DNA of 64,000 nt, from positions 124,001 to 188,000 of the forward strand of contig NZ_CAMFJS010000003.1 in NCBI RefSeq assembly GCF_945956965.1, given 5' to 3'. Positions 1 to 9,089 of the stretch are shown one piece after another (positions within the stretch are counted from its first letter, which is position 1; each line of letters begins with the position of its first letter). The notes under the pieces were generated by a model. The model saw only the letters and a list, made by a program, of their open reading frames with translations. It searched no databases and was not told the DNA's origin. The position numbers were made by a program, and so were the translations under genes. The stretch is from an uncultured Roseateles sp. Its GTDB lineage: Bacteria; Pseudomonadota; Gammaproteobacteria; Burkholderiales; Burkholderiaceae_C.

Positions 1-363
1 ACCACCGCCACTCGCATGGACGGCTTCACCCGCATGATGCTGGAGAAGACCGGCCTGATCGCCATGGTGGGCAAGGCCGAGCGTGGCCCGGTCGCCATCG
101 AAGCCATCAAGGACAACAAGAGCGCCTACCTGATGGCCGTGGGCGGCGCCGCCTATCTGGTGTCCAAGGCCATCAAGGCCGCGCCGGTGGTGGGCTTCGC
201 CGACCTGGGCATGGAAGCGATCTACGAGTTTGACGTGGTCGATATGCCTGTGACCGTGGCGGTGGACGCCGGCGGCACCAGCGCCCACATTACCGGCCCG
301 GCCGAGTGGAAAGAGCGCATTGCCAGCGGCAAGAGCGTGAGCATCCCCATTGCCAGCGCCTGA
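1..363 (+). CDS. Class I fumarate hydratase, C-terminal part (partial)
   Basis: The reading frame is open from the first base of the window and ends with TGA at 361-363, giving about 120 residues. The protein is the C-terminal beta domain of an iron-sulfur class I fumarase, which interconverts fumarate and malate in the TCA cycle in the cytoplasm. Recognisable stretches are TTATRMDGF near the window edge, GGAAYLVSKAIK, and DLGMEAIYEFDV, which are typical of the fumarase/tartrate dehydratase C-terminal domain. The iron-sulfur cysteines lie in the missing N-terminal part, so activity cannot be judged here. L(+)-tartrate dehydratase is the only near alternative, and the intact DLGMEAI region favours fumarase. 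A hairpin terminator follows at 407-450. Confidence 0.9.
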   Translation, partial: TTATRMDGFTRMMLEKTGLIAMVGKAERGPVAIEAIKDNKSAYLMAVGGAAYLVSKAIKAAPVVGFADLGMEAIYEFDVVDMPVTVAVDAGGTSAHITGPAEWKERIASGKSVSIPIASA

Positions 364-406
364 GCCCGCTGTATGCGCTGAGCCCGTTCTGAACTGAGCA
401 GCTGCC

Positions 407-450
407 AAGGGCAGGAGGTCTCGCGAATCGCGCGGCCTTCTGCCCTTTTT
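407..450 (+). terminator. Rho-independent terminator of the fumarase gene
   Basis: A 12-base arm at 407-418 (AAGGGCAGGAGG) pairs with 436-447 (CCTTCTGCCCTT) with one G-T wobble, and the right arm runs into a short T tract ending near 450. It lies about 45 bases after the fumarase stop codon. Confidence 0.8.
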
Positions 451-564
451 CTATGGGCGCGTCACGCCTGGGCAAACACCCAGAGCGCAAGGGCCTACAG
501 GCGCTATGCGATCCAGCAGGCCCGCCTTATCATGGGCTCACCGCCTCATCTGCCGGAGCCGCCC

Positions 565-2361
565 ATGCTGAAGACCATCAAGTCGCGCTTGATTGCTGCC
601 TGTATCGGTATCGTGTTTGCGGCCATCGCCCTGGCCACCACGATCAGCTACCAAACGGTGAAAGCCACCGTGCTGCAACAGGTTGACGAACAGTTGAGCG
701 AGCAAGGCCGCACGCATGCGGACATGATCTCGATCTGGGTGCGCTCACAGAAGAACATCGTCGCCTCGCTGGCCCCCGCTTTGCAACATGCCGACCCCGG
801 CCCGGCCTTGCAACAAGCGCTGAGCGCCGGTGTGCTGGACTTGGCCTATCTGGGCGCGGCCGACAAGCGCATGGTCTCGGTGCCCGACCGCAAGCGCGCC
901 GCCGACTACGACCCCACCGCCCGCCCCTGGTACAAGCTGGCCGCCGGCGGCGACAAGCCGGTGCTGACCTCGCCCTATATCGCGGCCTCCACCAAGAAGC
1001 TGGTGGTGACTTTTGCTGCGCCCATTCGCGAAGGTGGCGAGTTGAAAGGCGTGGCCGGCTCGGATGTGCCCCTGGATGAGGTGGTGGCCGATCTCAGCAA
1101 GGTCAAACCCACGCCCAGCGGCTTTGCATTCCTGATCGACAAGGGCGGCAAGGTCGTCGCCCACCCCAAGGCCGAACTCGCGCTGAAGCCCGCCAACGAA
1201 GTGGCGCCCGGCATCGAGGCCTTGATGGGAGCCAAGTCCCAAGCCGATGCCCTGCCCGTCCTGCGCATTGGTGAGCAAGATTTCTTTGTGAAGTTCTCGC
1301 CGGTCAGCGACACCGACTGGACCCTGGTCACCGCGGCCGAGCAGACGGAGGCCTTGAAAGCCCTCTCGCAATTGCTGCGCAATGCCAGCATCGGCCTGAT
1401 TCTGGTTGTGGCGGCGGCGGCGTTTCTGGCCACTATGCTGGTCAGGGCCCTGCTGGCCCGCTTGGTCAGCGTGCGCAATGCCATGGACCAGATTGGATCG
1501 GGCTCCGGCGATCTGACCCAGCGCCTAGGCACCGAGGGCGAGGATGAGCTGACCGAAATCTCCCGCGCCTTCAACCAGTTTGTCGGCCAGATCGAGGATG
1601 TGATGCGCGATGTGCGCCACACGGCTGAATCCATCGCCGTGGCCTCGCGCGAGATCGCCGTCGGAGCCCAGGATCTGAGCGCCCGCACCGAACAGACCGC
1701 CAGCAATCTGGAACAAACCGCCTCGGCCATGGAAAGCCTGACCGAGACGGTGCACCGCAGCACCGACAGCGCCAATGCCGCCAGTGGCCACGCCAGCAGC
1801 TCGGCCGACATCGCCAATCGCGGCGGTGTGGCGGTGGGCCGGGTGGTGTCCACCATGAATGACATCAGCAGCAGTTCCCAGCGCATTGCCGACATCATCG
1901 GCACCATCGACGGCATCGCTTTCCAGACCAATATCTTGGCCTTGAATGCTGCCGTCGAGGCGGCACGCGCGGGTGAACAAGGGCGTGGATTTGCCGTCGT
2001 GGCGTCCGAAGTGCGCTCGCTGGCCCAGCGCAGCGCCGAGGCAGCGAAGGAGATCAAGGGCCTGATCGGCACCAGTGTGGAACGGGTGGAAGACGGCGCC
2101 CGCCAGGTCGCGCAGGCGGGCACGACCATGGACGAGATCGTCGGCAGCGTTGCCAGCGTCACCACCATCATTGCCGACATCAGCGCCGCCGCGGCCGAGC
2201 AGAGCCGAGGCATCGACGAAATCAATCTGGCCGTGTCACAGCTGGACCAGATGACGCAGCAAAACGCCGCGCTGGTCGAGCAGTCCGCCGCTGCTGCCGA
2301 GAGCCTGAAGGATCAGGCCGCCCACCTCAGCGAGGTGGTGAACCGCTTCAAGATCAGCTGA
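565..2361 (+). CDS. Methyl-accepting chemotaxis protein with periplasmic dCache-type sensor
   Basis: This 598-residue inner-membrane chemoreceptor would sense a small ligand in the periplasm and control the CheA kinase. It has a first membrane segment at about residues 8-30, an extracytoplasmic dCache-like domain to about 270 ([20 protein letters not shown]), a second membrane segment near 275-295, a HAMP linker, and a long cytoplasmic coiled coil. The conserved hairpin tip is present ([20 protein letters not shown], then [20 protein letters not shown]). The ATG at 565 is chosen because GGAG lies at 555-558 and the membrane segment starts at once; an in-frame ATG at 532 would add 11 residues. 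The C-terminus ends NRFKIS without a CheR/CheB-docking pentapeptide, so adaptation would need help from other receptors. The ligand is unknown. Confidence 0.93.
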   Translation: MLKTIKSRLIAACIGIVFAAIALATTISYQTVKATVLQQVDEQLSEQGRTHADMISIWVRSQKNIVASLAPALQHADPGPALQQALSAGVLDLAYLGAADKRMVSVPDRKRAADYDPTARPWYKLAAGGDKPVLTSPYIAASTKKLVVTFAAPIREGGELKGVAGSDVPLDEVVADLSKVKPTPSGFAFLIDKGGKVVAHPKAELALKPANEVAPGIEALMGAKSQADALPVLRIGEQDFFVKFSPVSDTDWTLVTAAEQTEALKALSQLLRNASIGLILVVAAAAFLATMLVRALLARLVSVRNAMDQIGSGSGDLTQRLGTEGEDELTEISRAFNQFVGQIEDVMRDVRHTAESIAVASREIAVGAQDLSARTEQTASNLEQTASAMESLTETVHRSTDSANAASGHASSSADIANRGGVAVGRVVSTMNDISSSSQRIADIIGTIDGIAFQTNILALNAAVEAARAGEQGRGFAVVASEVRSLAQRSAEAAKEIKGLIGTSVERVEDGARQVAQAGTTMDEIVGSVASVTTIIADISAAAAEQSRGIDEINLAVSQLDQMTQQNAALVEQSAAAAESLKDQAAHLSEVVNRFKIS

Positions 2362-2383
2362 ACGCAGCGCCCTCTCCGCCGCT

Positions 2384-2419
2384 CGGGCGCCCCGCAAAAC
2401 GCTGGGCGCCTGCTTTTTT
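2384..2419 (+). terminator. Rho-independent terminator of the chemoreceptor gene
   Basis: GGCGCCC at 2386-2392 pairs with GGGCGCC at 2404-2410, extended by two more pairs at the base, and six T residues follow at 2414-2419. It sits between the convergent chemoreceptor and response-regulator genes. Confidence 0.75.
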
Positions 2420-2447
2420 GTGCAGTCCGCCAAGACCGGATGGCGGC

Positions 2448-3227
2448 CTACATCTCCTTGAACAAAGACAAATAGCTGCGGCTCACCGGCAGGCGCTCGC
2501 TGCGGCCTTTGAGTTCGATATCGGCAGTCTCGTTCTCGCCGCGGGTCACGCGGCGGATCGCGCGCAAATTCACCACCACCGAGCGGTGCACCTGAGCGAA
2601 GTGGTGCGGATCCAGCTGGCCAAGCAAATCCTTCAGCGGCATGCGGATCAAGGCCTCGGCCACTTGCCCTTCGTCGCGGTAGGCGACCAAGGTGTATTTG
2701 CTATCGCTCTTCAGATAGTCGATGTCATCGACCGGAATCATGCGCAAGGAGGCGCCGACGCTGGCGCGCACCCAGCGCAGGGTTTCAAGCTTGTCGAGTT
2801 TAAGACGCTCGGCCAGTTGCGTCAGCAAAGCCTCGGAATGCACGGCCGGCTGAGCCTGCTGCAAGCGCGCCTTCAGGCGGGCCACCGTTTCGCTCAGGCG
2901 CGCCGCGGTGACCGGCTTGACCAAGTAGTCCAGCACGCCATGTTCAAAAGCCTCCAAGGCATATTGGTCAAAGGCGGTGACGAAAACCAGATGTGCGCGT
3001 TTGCCGATATGGCGCGCCACCTCCACGCCGCTCAGGCCCGGCATATGCACATCGAGAAAGCAGATCGTCGGTTGATGCTGCTCGAACATCTCAATCGCCT
3101 GGCGGCCGTTGCGGGCCTGGGCGACGATTTGCAGCTCGGGCCAGACGGCGGCAAGGCGAGCCTCCAGGATCTCGCGCAATAACGGCTCGTCATCGGCGAT
3201 CAGTGCGGTCGGGGCGGTCAGGCTCAT
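2448..3227 (-). CDS. LytTR-family response regulator
   Basis: This 259-residue cytoplasmic regulator has an N-terminal receiver domain and a C-terminal LytTR DNA-binding domain. The receiver shows the acidic pocket (ADDE, residues 11-14), the phosphoacceptor Asp59 in FLDVHMPG, and Lys104 in LVKPV. The LytTR domain covers about residues 155-259 (DIDYLKSDSKYTLV, FAQVHRSVVVNL, LPVSRSYLSLF). Its start overlaps the end of the upstream histidine kinase gene by four bases, so the two are co-translated as a pair. This is the LytR/AlgR type, whose targets range from cell-wall to alginate genes in other bacteria. The targets here are unknown. Confidence 0.93.
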   Translation of the reverse strand: MSLTAPTALIADDEPLLREILEARLAAVWPELQIVAQARNGRQAIEMFEQHQPTICFLDVHMPGLSGVEVARHIGKRAHLVFVTAFDQYALEAFEHGVLDYLVKPVTAARLSETVARLKARLQQAQPAVHSEALLTQLAERLKLDKLETLRWVRASVGASLRMIPVDDIDYLKSDSKYTLVAYRDEGQVAEALIRMPLKDLLGQLDPHHFAQVHRSVVVNLRAIRRVTRGENETADIELKGRSERLPVSRSYLSLFKEM

Positions 3228-4318
3228 GGCTTGAGCTCACTGAATTCAATCGTCACTTTCACCCCATGCGGCTCCACCTCGCACAGTTCTAAGCTGGCCG
3301 TGCCACCGTAGGCCCAGTGCAAGCGTTCGCGCAGCGCGGACAGGCCGGTGCCTAAGCCGCCACCGGTGGCCTGCAGGCCCACACCGGTATCAAGCACGCG
3401 CAGGCGGCAACGACCACCTTGCAACAGCTCGGCATACACGTCGATGCGGCCACCTTCTTCGCTGGGGTCGATGCCATGCTGGACGGCATTCTCCACCAGG
3501 GTCAACAAGGTCATCGGCGGGCAACGCAGCAAATGCACACCGGTGCCGATATGCAGCGCAAAAGCCAGACGGTCCGGCATGCGCATCTGCATCAGCTCCA
3601 GATAGGCGCGCACCAACTCCAGCTCCTGGCCCAGCGTGTTGGCCGAGCCGTCCAGGCGCGGCACGGCAGCGCGTAAATAGTCCGTTAGGCTTTGCAGCAG
3701 TTGCGGGGCGCGCGGCGAACCGGCCTCCACCAGGGCCTGAACATTGGCCAAGGTGTTGAACAAAAAGTGCGGCTGGGCTTGGGCCGTGAGCAGGCGCATG
3801 CGGGCGTCGAGCGCCTGCCGAGCCAACTCGCTGCGCTCCAGCTCAAAGTCACTGGCTTGCTTTTCCACTTTGGCCTCGCGGTGGCGCAACAAAGCCGCCA
3901 ACGCCGTCCAAGGCGCCACCAGCATGCCCAAAAACGTGAACGTCATGAAGCCTTGCAGGCGGGAGGTCTTCCAGAACGGCGGATCGCCGGCTGCGGTGGT
4001 CAATAGGAAGGCCACGAAGAAGGCCAGCGGCACCGTCACCCCCACGCCCGCCACCTGCAAGGCCCAGCGCGCCATCCACTTGGGCAAGCGGCGCGGCCAT
4101 TGCTCGAACAGGCCGAAGACCAGCAGCAGAGCCAGACCCACCCCGTACACCCGCGCCACCAGCTTCCACATCGGTGCGTTCCAGCCAAAGCTGAACAGCA
4201 GGGTGAACAGCGCGCAGACGATGGCGACGGTGCGTACGCGGCGCCAGCCGAACAGTGCCCGCCAAGTGGACGGCGGCGATGTTGGCCCAGCTGCGAAAGT
4301 GGTGGTGGACGGAGGCAT
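3224..4318 (-). CDS. LytS-type sensor histidine kinase
   Basis: This 364-residue membrane kinase is the partner of the LytTR regulator that it overlaps by four bases. Four hydrophobic segments in roughly the first 145 residues suggest a membrane-embedded sensor without a large periplasmic domain. A short helical linker leads to the His_kinase domain with the phosphoacceptor His in QPHFLFNTL (about residue 184). A HATPase_c domain follows, with the N box LLTLVENAVQHG and the G box DTGVGL then GLGTGLSALRERL. The ATG at 4318 is preferred; the GTG immediately before it (4321) is in frame and would add one residue. The stimulus is unknown. Confidence 0.92.
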   Translation of the reverse strand: MPPSTTTFAAGPTSPPSTWRALFGWRRVRTVAIVCALFTLLFSFGWNAPMWKLVARVYGVGLALLLVFGLFEQWPRRLPKWMARWALQVAGVGVTVPLAFFVAFLLTTAAGDPPFWKTSRLQGFMTFTFLGMLVAPWTALAALLRHREAKVEKQASDFELERSELARQALDARMRLLTAQAQPHFLFNTLANVQALVEAGSPRAPQLLQSLTDYLRAAVPRLDGSANTLGQELELVRAYLELMQMRMPDRLAFALHIGTGVHLLRCPPMTLLTLVENAVQHGIDPSEEGGRIDVYAELLQGGRCRLRVLDTGVGLQATGGGLGTGLSALRERLHWAYGGTASLELCEVEPHGVKVTIEFSELKP

Positions 4319-4401
4319 CACAGCAGAATACTCGAGTGAATGGCTGGAAACTTGAGTGGCAATGGCGCGCGGCAGTCAATGCCAGCGATCAGTGCCAGCG
4401 A

Positions 4402-4812
4402 TCAGCGCCAGCGCTGCGCCGGCTTGCGAAAGTAGTGATGCGCGATGTAGCGCCAGGGCAGCACCAGCGGGTTCAGCACCAGGCCCATCAGGCAGGCAAA
4501 GGCCGATTCCTGCACATTCGGCGTCATCGCCCCACCCAGCCACAGCGGGTAAGCAATGAGCAGCAGCCAGATGCTCTTCCAGAGCAGTTCGAAAATCAGC
4601 AAGGGCAACATCTGCAAGGGGTAGCGCAGACCCCAAACACAGAGGAGGGCCAGGCCGATCAACATCGCGCCCAACTCACCCCTGCGTTGCGCCCACAAGT
4701 CGCTGTGCTGCAAGAGACTCGGCCCCCAGCTGCTGGCCAGGCCCACCGTGATCAGCAAATAGAAGGCGCGCAGCAGGTTGAGGCGCCAGAGGGGGACGTC
4801 TTGGTCGGTCAT
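4402..4812 (-). CDS. Small multi-pass membrane protein of unknown function
   Basis: This 136-residue protein has four hydrophobic segments (about residues 8-29, 42-63, 66-91 and 105-125) and a basic C-terminus ending FRKPAQRWR. I do not recognise the family. The ATG at 4812 is chosen because AAGGAG lies eight bases upstream; a second ATG two codons earlier would be too close to that site, and longer in-frame starts run into the upstream gene. It begins 13 bases after the stop of the TPR gene at 4826, so the two are probably one transcript. Its role cannot be read from the sequence. Confidence 0.7.
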   Translation of the reverse strand: MTDQDVPLWRLNLLRAFYLLITVGLASSWGPSLLQHSDLWAQRRGELGAMLIGLALLCVWGLRYPLQMLPLLIFELLWKSIWLLLIAYPLWLGGAMTPNVQESAFACLMGLVLNPLVLPWRYIAHHYFRKPAQRWR

Positions 4813-4825
4813 TTGCATTTCTCCT

Positions 4826-5854
4826 TCAGCCGAGCTTGGCCAGGCTCTTGCGAGCGTCTTCGACATTGGCCGGGTTGGCCCGCTTTTTGGCAATGAAGCG
4901 CTCGTAGGCTGCCTTGGCCTGCGCCTTATCGCCCTTGGCCAGATAGGCATCACCGAGGCGGTGATCGACGGGCAGTTCGTCAGCGCCGCTCAACGTTCTG
5001 GCCCGCTCCAGGTAGCGAATCGCTTCGTCTGTTTGACCCTGCGCGGCGTAGACCCGGCTCAGGCCATAGCTGCCACTGGCTTTGTTCGGTTGATCGCGGT
5101 GCAGGCCTTCATACAGACTCTTGGCCTTGGCCAAGTCGTTGTTGTCTTTCAAATAGACACGCGCCAACTGCATGGTGGCCTCGCGCACCTCCTCTTGCAT
5201 GGCGCCATCCTTGCTTGGCTTGAGGCCCAGCAACTCGCTTTCCATCTCGGCCCATCTCTTGTCTTCGGCCGCAATATGGACGCGGATGATGCGCGCCGTT
5301 TCGGGCTGGCTGCTGCGCACGGCGGCCTCCAGCTCCTTGGCCTTGGACACACTGCCGCCCATCATGCCGGGCACCGTCAGATAGAGCTTGGCCAGCTCCA
5401 CCCGGGCCGTGAAGCTGCTGGGATCCAAGTCCAGCGTGCGAATCCAGGACTCTTTCAAGGTCCCCACATTGCGCATGGCCTTGGCCATGCCCATGCTGAG
5501 CATCTGCAAGCCGAGGTTCTGCGCCGAGGCCAGGTGGCAAACCGCCCTATTCGGATGCTGCTCAAGGCACAGCTTGGCCTGCTTGGCGCCGGCCTCAAGC
5601 CGCTTGCCGTCGCCGGCGTCGCTGAAGGTGAGCCCCAAGGCCAAGGCCGCGCTGGCCTCGGCATCGGCGGCATTGACCTTCAGACGGGCCTGCGCCACTT
5701 GTTCCAGTTCGGCAAACTTGCCGGCATCTTGCAGGGATTCCAGCTGCGCATCTTTGAAGACGGCGGCCTGGGCGCTGCCGAGGGTGGCTGTCAGCGTCAA
5801 CATGGCTTTGTGAATCGAAGAATTAGGGCGGGCTTGAAGAAATTGAGTCGTCAT
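4826..5854 (-). CDS. Exported TPR-repeat protein
   Basis: The 342-residue product starts with a likely signal sequence ending SAQA before AVFKD, so it is probably periplasmic or lipid-free in the envelope. The rest is helical, with TPR-like repeats that are clearest at the C-terminus (YGLSRVYAAQGQTDEAIRYL, HRLGDAYLAKGDKAQAKAAY). The middle part matches the pattern of TPR proteins that include the phrase LDPSSFTARVELAKLYL. The start at 5854 is chosen because it places the signal sequence at the N-terminus; no strong ribosome binding site is seen, and an in-frame ATG at 5938 would add 28 unconvincing residues. Such proteins usually act as scaffolds. The partner is unknown, though the small membrane gene 13 bases downstream is a candidate. 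Confidence 0.75.
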   Translation of the reverse strand: MTTQFLQARPNSSIHKAMLTLTATLGSAQAAVFKDAQLESLQDAGKFAELEQVAQARLKVNAADAEASAALALGLTFSDAGDGKRLEAGAKQAKLCLEQHPNRAVCHLASAQNLGLQMLSMGMAKAMRNVGTLKESWIRTLDLDPSSFTARVELAKLYLTVPGMMGGSVSKAKELEAAVRSSQPETARIIRVHIAAEDKRWAEMESELLGLKPSKDGAMQEEVREATMQLARVYLKDNNDLAKAKSLYEGLHRDQPNKASGSYGLSRVYAAQGQTDEAIRYLERARTLSGADELPVDHRLGDAYLAKGDKAQAKAAYERFIAKKRANPANVEDARKSLAKLG

Positions 5855-6181
5855 GGTCGGCTGACAGTGGAGTGTTGGACTTGGAGCAGCAGGCCTTGGA
5901 CCTTGCCTGCGCTGCTGAATTTGTGAAGGCAGGGCCATTGTGTTGAGCGAACCGCTCGCCCAAACAGCCGCTCAGACGAGCCACGCGGCGCGGGTTTTCA
6001 GGCACGATGCGGCGGGATGAATAGCGCGATGGGTCGATCAACAGCAGATCAACAGCCGCTGGCGCCGCTGGTCGCGGCCGGGCGTCATTCATCCTCGCAA
6101 GCACGTCATCGATCCGGGATCGCTTGGCCAGGCCGGGCCGCAAAGGCACAGTCGGCTCCCTTCTAACCAGAAAGCTTTGCC
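5855..6181. other. Divergent intergenic region, no gene seen
   Basis: This 327-base stretch separates the TPR gene from the esterase gene and must hold both promoters. Open frames here have no start, no ribosome binding site and unlikely composition. I see a repeated GATCAACAGC word near 6035-6056 but no convincing promoter or operator. Confidence 0.5.
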
Positions 6182-7183
6182 ATGAAGAGAGTTTTGCGTT
6201 TCCTGCTGCGAGGCTTCTTGGCCCTGACTGCGCTGCTGGCCGTGCTGGCCGGCCTGTTCGCCTACTTCCTGTACACGCCTGATCCCGAATTGCCGCAGCT
6301 GTCCGGCAGCTTGACCAAAGGAACGATTGAAGTGGCCGGCGTGAAGCGCAGCTACCGGACCTATGTGCCCAAAGGCCTGCCCAAGGGCGCGCCGCTGGTC
6401 TTGGTGATGCACGGTTCGGGCGAAGGCCCTAGCCAGATTCGTATCGGTACCGGCTACGCGTTTGAGCGTCTGGCCGATCAGCATGGCTTCGCGGTCGTCT
6501 ATCCCAAGGCCTACGCTTCCGACTGGAACGACTGCAGCCGCATCGGTGACAAGGAGCTGGACGGCGTCCGTGGCGATGATGTGGGATTCTTGGCCGCCCT
6601 GGTCGAAAAATTGGTTGCCGAGTTGGCGCTCGACCCGGCGAGCGTGTTCGCGGCCGGCGTTTCCAACGGCGGCTCGATGGCAATGCGCCTAGCGCTGGAG
6701 CAACCCAGCCGCTACAAGGCGGTGGCCGCCGTGGTCGCCAATGTGCCCGCACCTGAGAACTTCCAGTGCCAGCCCGCTGCGCAAAATGCCACCTCGGTGA
6801 TGATCATGAACGGGACCGAGGACCCCTTGGTGCCCTATGCCGGCGGCGAGATCAATCTGCTGGGCCTGTTCTACCAAGGCGGCCCGATCATCTCTTCACG
6901 CGCCTCGGCGCAATACCTCGCCGATTGGGCGCACTTGGGCGGCTCGCCCCAAAGCAGCGAGACGCTCGTCGCGCCTGGCGTACGGCTTGAGCAGAACCGC
7001 TGGAGCCCGGCCCACAACAGCAACCGCGATGGCAAGACCGAGGTGGTGCTGGTGAGCATTCATGGCGGCGGCCATGGCCTGCCGCAGCCTTACGCCCAGC
7101 GGCCCCGCCTACTTGGCCCTTCCCCCATGGCACCGGATGGCGCGGCCATGATTTGGGCCTTTTTCGAGCGGCAGGCCAAGTAG
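6182..7183 (+). CDS. LpqC / PHB-depolymerase-like alpha/beta hydrolase
   Basis: This 333-residue enzyme has an N-terminal membrane anchor or signal segment (about residues 9-30) and an alpha/beta-hydrolase fold of the polyhydroxybutyrate depolymerase/feruloyl esterase type. The oxyanion region is VLVMHGSGEG. The nucleophile is Ser161 in GVSNGGS, the acid is Asp214 in NGTEDPLVPY, and the catalytic His298 lies in IHGGGHGLP. The Cys in WNDCS and the Cys in NFQCQ could form the disulfide found in this family. It is therefore likely an esterase acting outside the cytoplasm. The substrate cannot be told from sequence: a polyester, a feruloyl sugar or an acetylated polymer are all possible. Confidence 0.85.
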   Translation: MKRVLRFLLRGFLALTALLAVLAGLFAYFLYTPDPELPQLSGSLTKGTIEVAGVKRSYRTYVPKGLPKGAPLVLVMHGSGEGPSQIRIGTGYAFERLADQHGFAVVYPKAYASDWNDCSRIGDKELDGVRGDDVGFLAALVEKLVAELALDPASVFAAGVSNGGSMAMRLALEQPSRYKAVAAVVANVPAPENFQCQPAAQNATSVMIMNGTEDPLVPYAGGEINLLGLFYQGGPIISSRASAQYLADWAHLGGSPQSSETLVAPGVRLEQNRWSPAHNSNRDGKTEVVLVSIHGGGHGLPQPYAQRPRLLGPSPMAPDGAAMIWAFFERQAK

Positions 7184-7333
7184 GCCGATCTGCCGGCGCG
7201 GTTGTTGGCGGTCTTGCAGCGGTACTGGCTAGGCCATGTGATCGACGGCGCCCGCAAGCGCCGCCGGCTGCACCGGCTAAATCGGGCCCCGGACCGGCTT
7301 AACGCTTAAGAGAGCCAGACCAGCCCCGCCCGC

Positions 7334-7954
7334 TCAAGCCTGGACGCTGGCGTAATACTGCTGAATGGCCGGAGTAGCAGCCACGCGCGCCAGATGTGCC
7401 AGCAAATCGGGCGCCACCCGCGCCACCAGATCGGTGGGCACATGGTCTAGGCGGCCGGAGTTGAGCCAGCGCACCAGCACAAACACCTTCAGGTCGGCAA
7501 TGGTCAGCCGCTGGTCGGCAAAGTATTCGCCGCCACGCGCACGCAGCTGGGTCTGCAGCCAGCCCAGATAAAGCGTGAGCGGGCCTTGAACCAGGGCCTC
7601 GCGCGCCGCCTTCAAGGCATCCGCCTGCAGGCCAAAGGTCTGGCCCAGCTTGACGTTGACATCCTCGATGGCATCGATGACCTCATCGCACAGCAAGGCC
7701 TGAAAAGCGTCCGCTGGGTATAGGCCCGCCAGCTTGCCAACATAGCGGGTGATGGCATCGCTCTGCGTGACTTGTTGGCCATCCACATGCAAGGTCGGCA
7801 CTTGGCCGAGGGGCGTGGACTTGCGAACCTCGGCGAACTCGGCGAAGGGGAAGCGCTTGTCATCGAAAGCGATATTGCCCACACGCATGGCCAAGCGTGC
7901 GGGCTCGCCACGGCCACCGTGGGTGTCGAAGTAGGTGAGTTTGAGTTGCGGCAT
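7334..7954 (-). CDS. Glutathione S-transferase
   Basis: This 206-residue cytosolic transferase has a thioredoxin-like N-terminal domain (LTYFDTHGGRGEPARLA, with Tyr8 as probable catalytic residue) and an all-helical C-terminal domain. The glutathione-binding turn is seen at LGQVPTLHVDG and the SNAIL-like element at QSDAITRYVG. The pattern GRGEPARL and the C-terminal LTIADLKVF are those of the sigma-like/alpha-mu group. The start at 7954 gives a normal family length; a longer in-frame start at 8116 would add an unrelated 54 residues. It is transcribed convergently with the esterase gene. The physiological substrate is unknown. Confidence 0.9.
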   Translation of the reverse strand: MPQLKLTYFDTHGGRGEPARLAMRVGNIAFDDKRFPFAEFAEVRKSTPLGQVPTLHVDGQQVTQSDAITRYVGKLAGLYPADAFQALLCDEVIDAIEDVNVKLGQTFGLQADALKAAREALVQGPLTLYLGWLQTQLRARGGEYFADQRLTIADLKVFVLVRWLNSGRLDHVPTDLVARVAPDLLAHLARVAATPAIQQYYASVQA

Positions 7955-8238
7955 GATGATGTTGTTGTTGCGGCCGCGCCAGGCGCAGGCGGGGTTGAAG
8001 AATCTGTTGCATGCTACGCCGATTGCGCAGACCCCACAGGGCGCACAGGCCGCCCCCGCACAGCCCCCGGTGACGTTGACCCAGAGCCACGACGCTTGCA
8101 AAAGTCGGCGCCACAATCAGCGCTCAAACGGCCAGAATGTCGCCAGAATGGTGCGATAGCGCCGTCAAAGCACCGCCATAACGCCCTCAATCAACGCGCC
8201 AATGCGCCAGGCTGTTTCAGGCGGAAGAAGGAGCGTCC

Positions 8239-9045
8239 ATGGCCAAAGCCGCTGAAGCATCAACACCCGGCCTCTCGCGCCGCAGCGCGCTGCACTGGCT
8301 TGGCATGGCAGCGCTATTGCCTCAGGCTGCCCATGCAAAAAGCGCCCCCTTGATTTTGGCCGGGCACCCCGAATTCGCCCCCTTCAGCTACCGCAGCGCC
8401 GGCGGCTTGGCGGGCATCTTGCCGGATATGGCCTGCCTTCTGGGCGAGCGTGCCGGCCTGCGTTTTCAAACCAGCGATTTGGGCCCTTGGGCCAGGGTGC
8501 TGGCGCTAGCCAAGCAGGGGCAGATCGATCTCCTCGCCGGCGCCTACATCAGTGAGGAGCGCAAGGCCTTTCTGGATTTCCTCTCGCCCGCGCTGGCACC
8601 CAACGAGGTGGTGGTTGTGGTTCGCCGTGGCGAAGCCTTTGCTTTCAAAGAGTGGCGCGATCTGCTAGGCCGCACATTGGGCCGCGTACATGGCGACAGC
8701 TATATGCCCGAGTTCGAGACCTTCTTGAATGACAACGCGGCGCGCCTGCCGACCGATGCCGCGCCCAACCCGGAACTCAATCTGCGCAAGCTGCTGCGCG
8801 GCCGGGTGGATTTGCTGGTCTACAGCCGCTGGGTGACGCTGCATCTGGCACGGCAGTTGGGCCTGCAGGATCAGATCGAGCTGCTGCCGGTGCCGGTGTT
8901 CACCGGCCAATTGCATTTGGCACTGCCGCGCAACAGCCCTGCAGCCAAGACGCAGCGCAGCGCGATTCAGCGCGAACTGGAAGCCCTGGTGAGCGACACG
9001 GCCACCGTTCGAAAAATCGTGCGGCGCCATGTGCCGGAGGCCTGA
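8239..9045 (+). CDS. Periplasmic solute-binding protein, family 3
   Basis: The 268-residue product resembles the polar amino acid binding proteins of ABC transporters. AAGGAG lies just before the ATG. The N-terminus carries SRRSALHWLGMAALLPQAAHA, a signal peptide with a paired arginine that could go by Tat or Sec. The mature part has the typical order of two lobes (APFSYRSAGGLAGILPDM, then DLLAGAYISEERKAFLDF and, in the second lobe, LLRGRVDLLVYSRW). No permease or ATPase gene is nearby, so it may be an orphan binding protein, act with a distant transporter, or feed a signalling protein. The ligand is unknown. Confidence 0.82.
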   Translation: MAKAAEASTPGLSRRSALHWLGMAALLPQAAHAKSAPLILAGHPEFAPFSYRSAGGLAGILPDMACLLGERAGLRFQTSDLGPWARVLALAKQGQIDLLAGAYISEERKAFLDFLSPALAPNEVVVVVRRGEAFAFKEWRDLLGRTLGRVHGDSYMPEFETFLNDNAARLPTDAAPNPELNLRKLLRGRVDLLVYSRWVTLHLARQLGLQDQIELLPVPVFTGQLHLALPRNSPAAKTQRSAIQRELEALVSDTATVRKIVRRHVPEA

Positions 9046-9070
9046 ACGGCGCTGCAGCTTCAGCGCCGTT
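9045..9070. terminator. Perfect hairpin at a convergent gene end
   Basis: AACGGCGCTG at 9045-9054 and its exact reverse complement at 9061-9070 flank a six-base loop. It starts inside the stop codon of the binding-protein gene and precedes the end of the AraC gene. There is no T tract on either strand, so it may be a weak or bidirectional terminator. Confidence 0.5.
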
Positions 9071-9089
9071 CGCATGCAGCGCCCTGCCC

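Noticed and set aside
975-2225. A 416-codon minus-strand open frame in the chemoreceptor gene
   Set aside because: It is rich in Ser, Ala and Met and lies opposite an intact chemoreceptor. It is a shadow.
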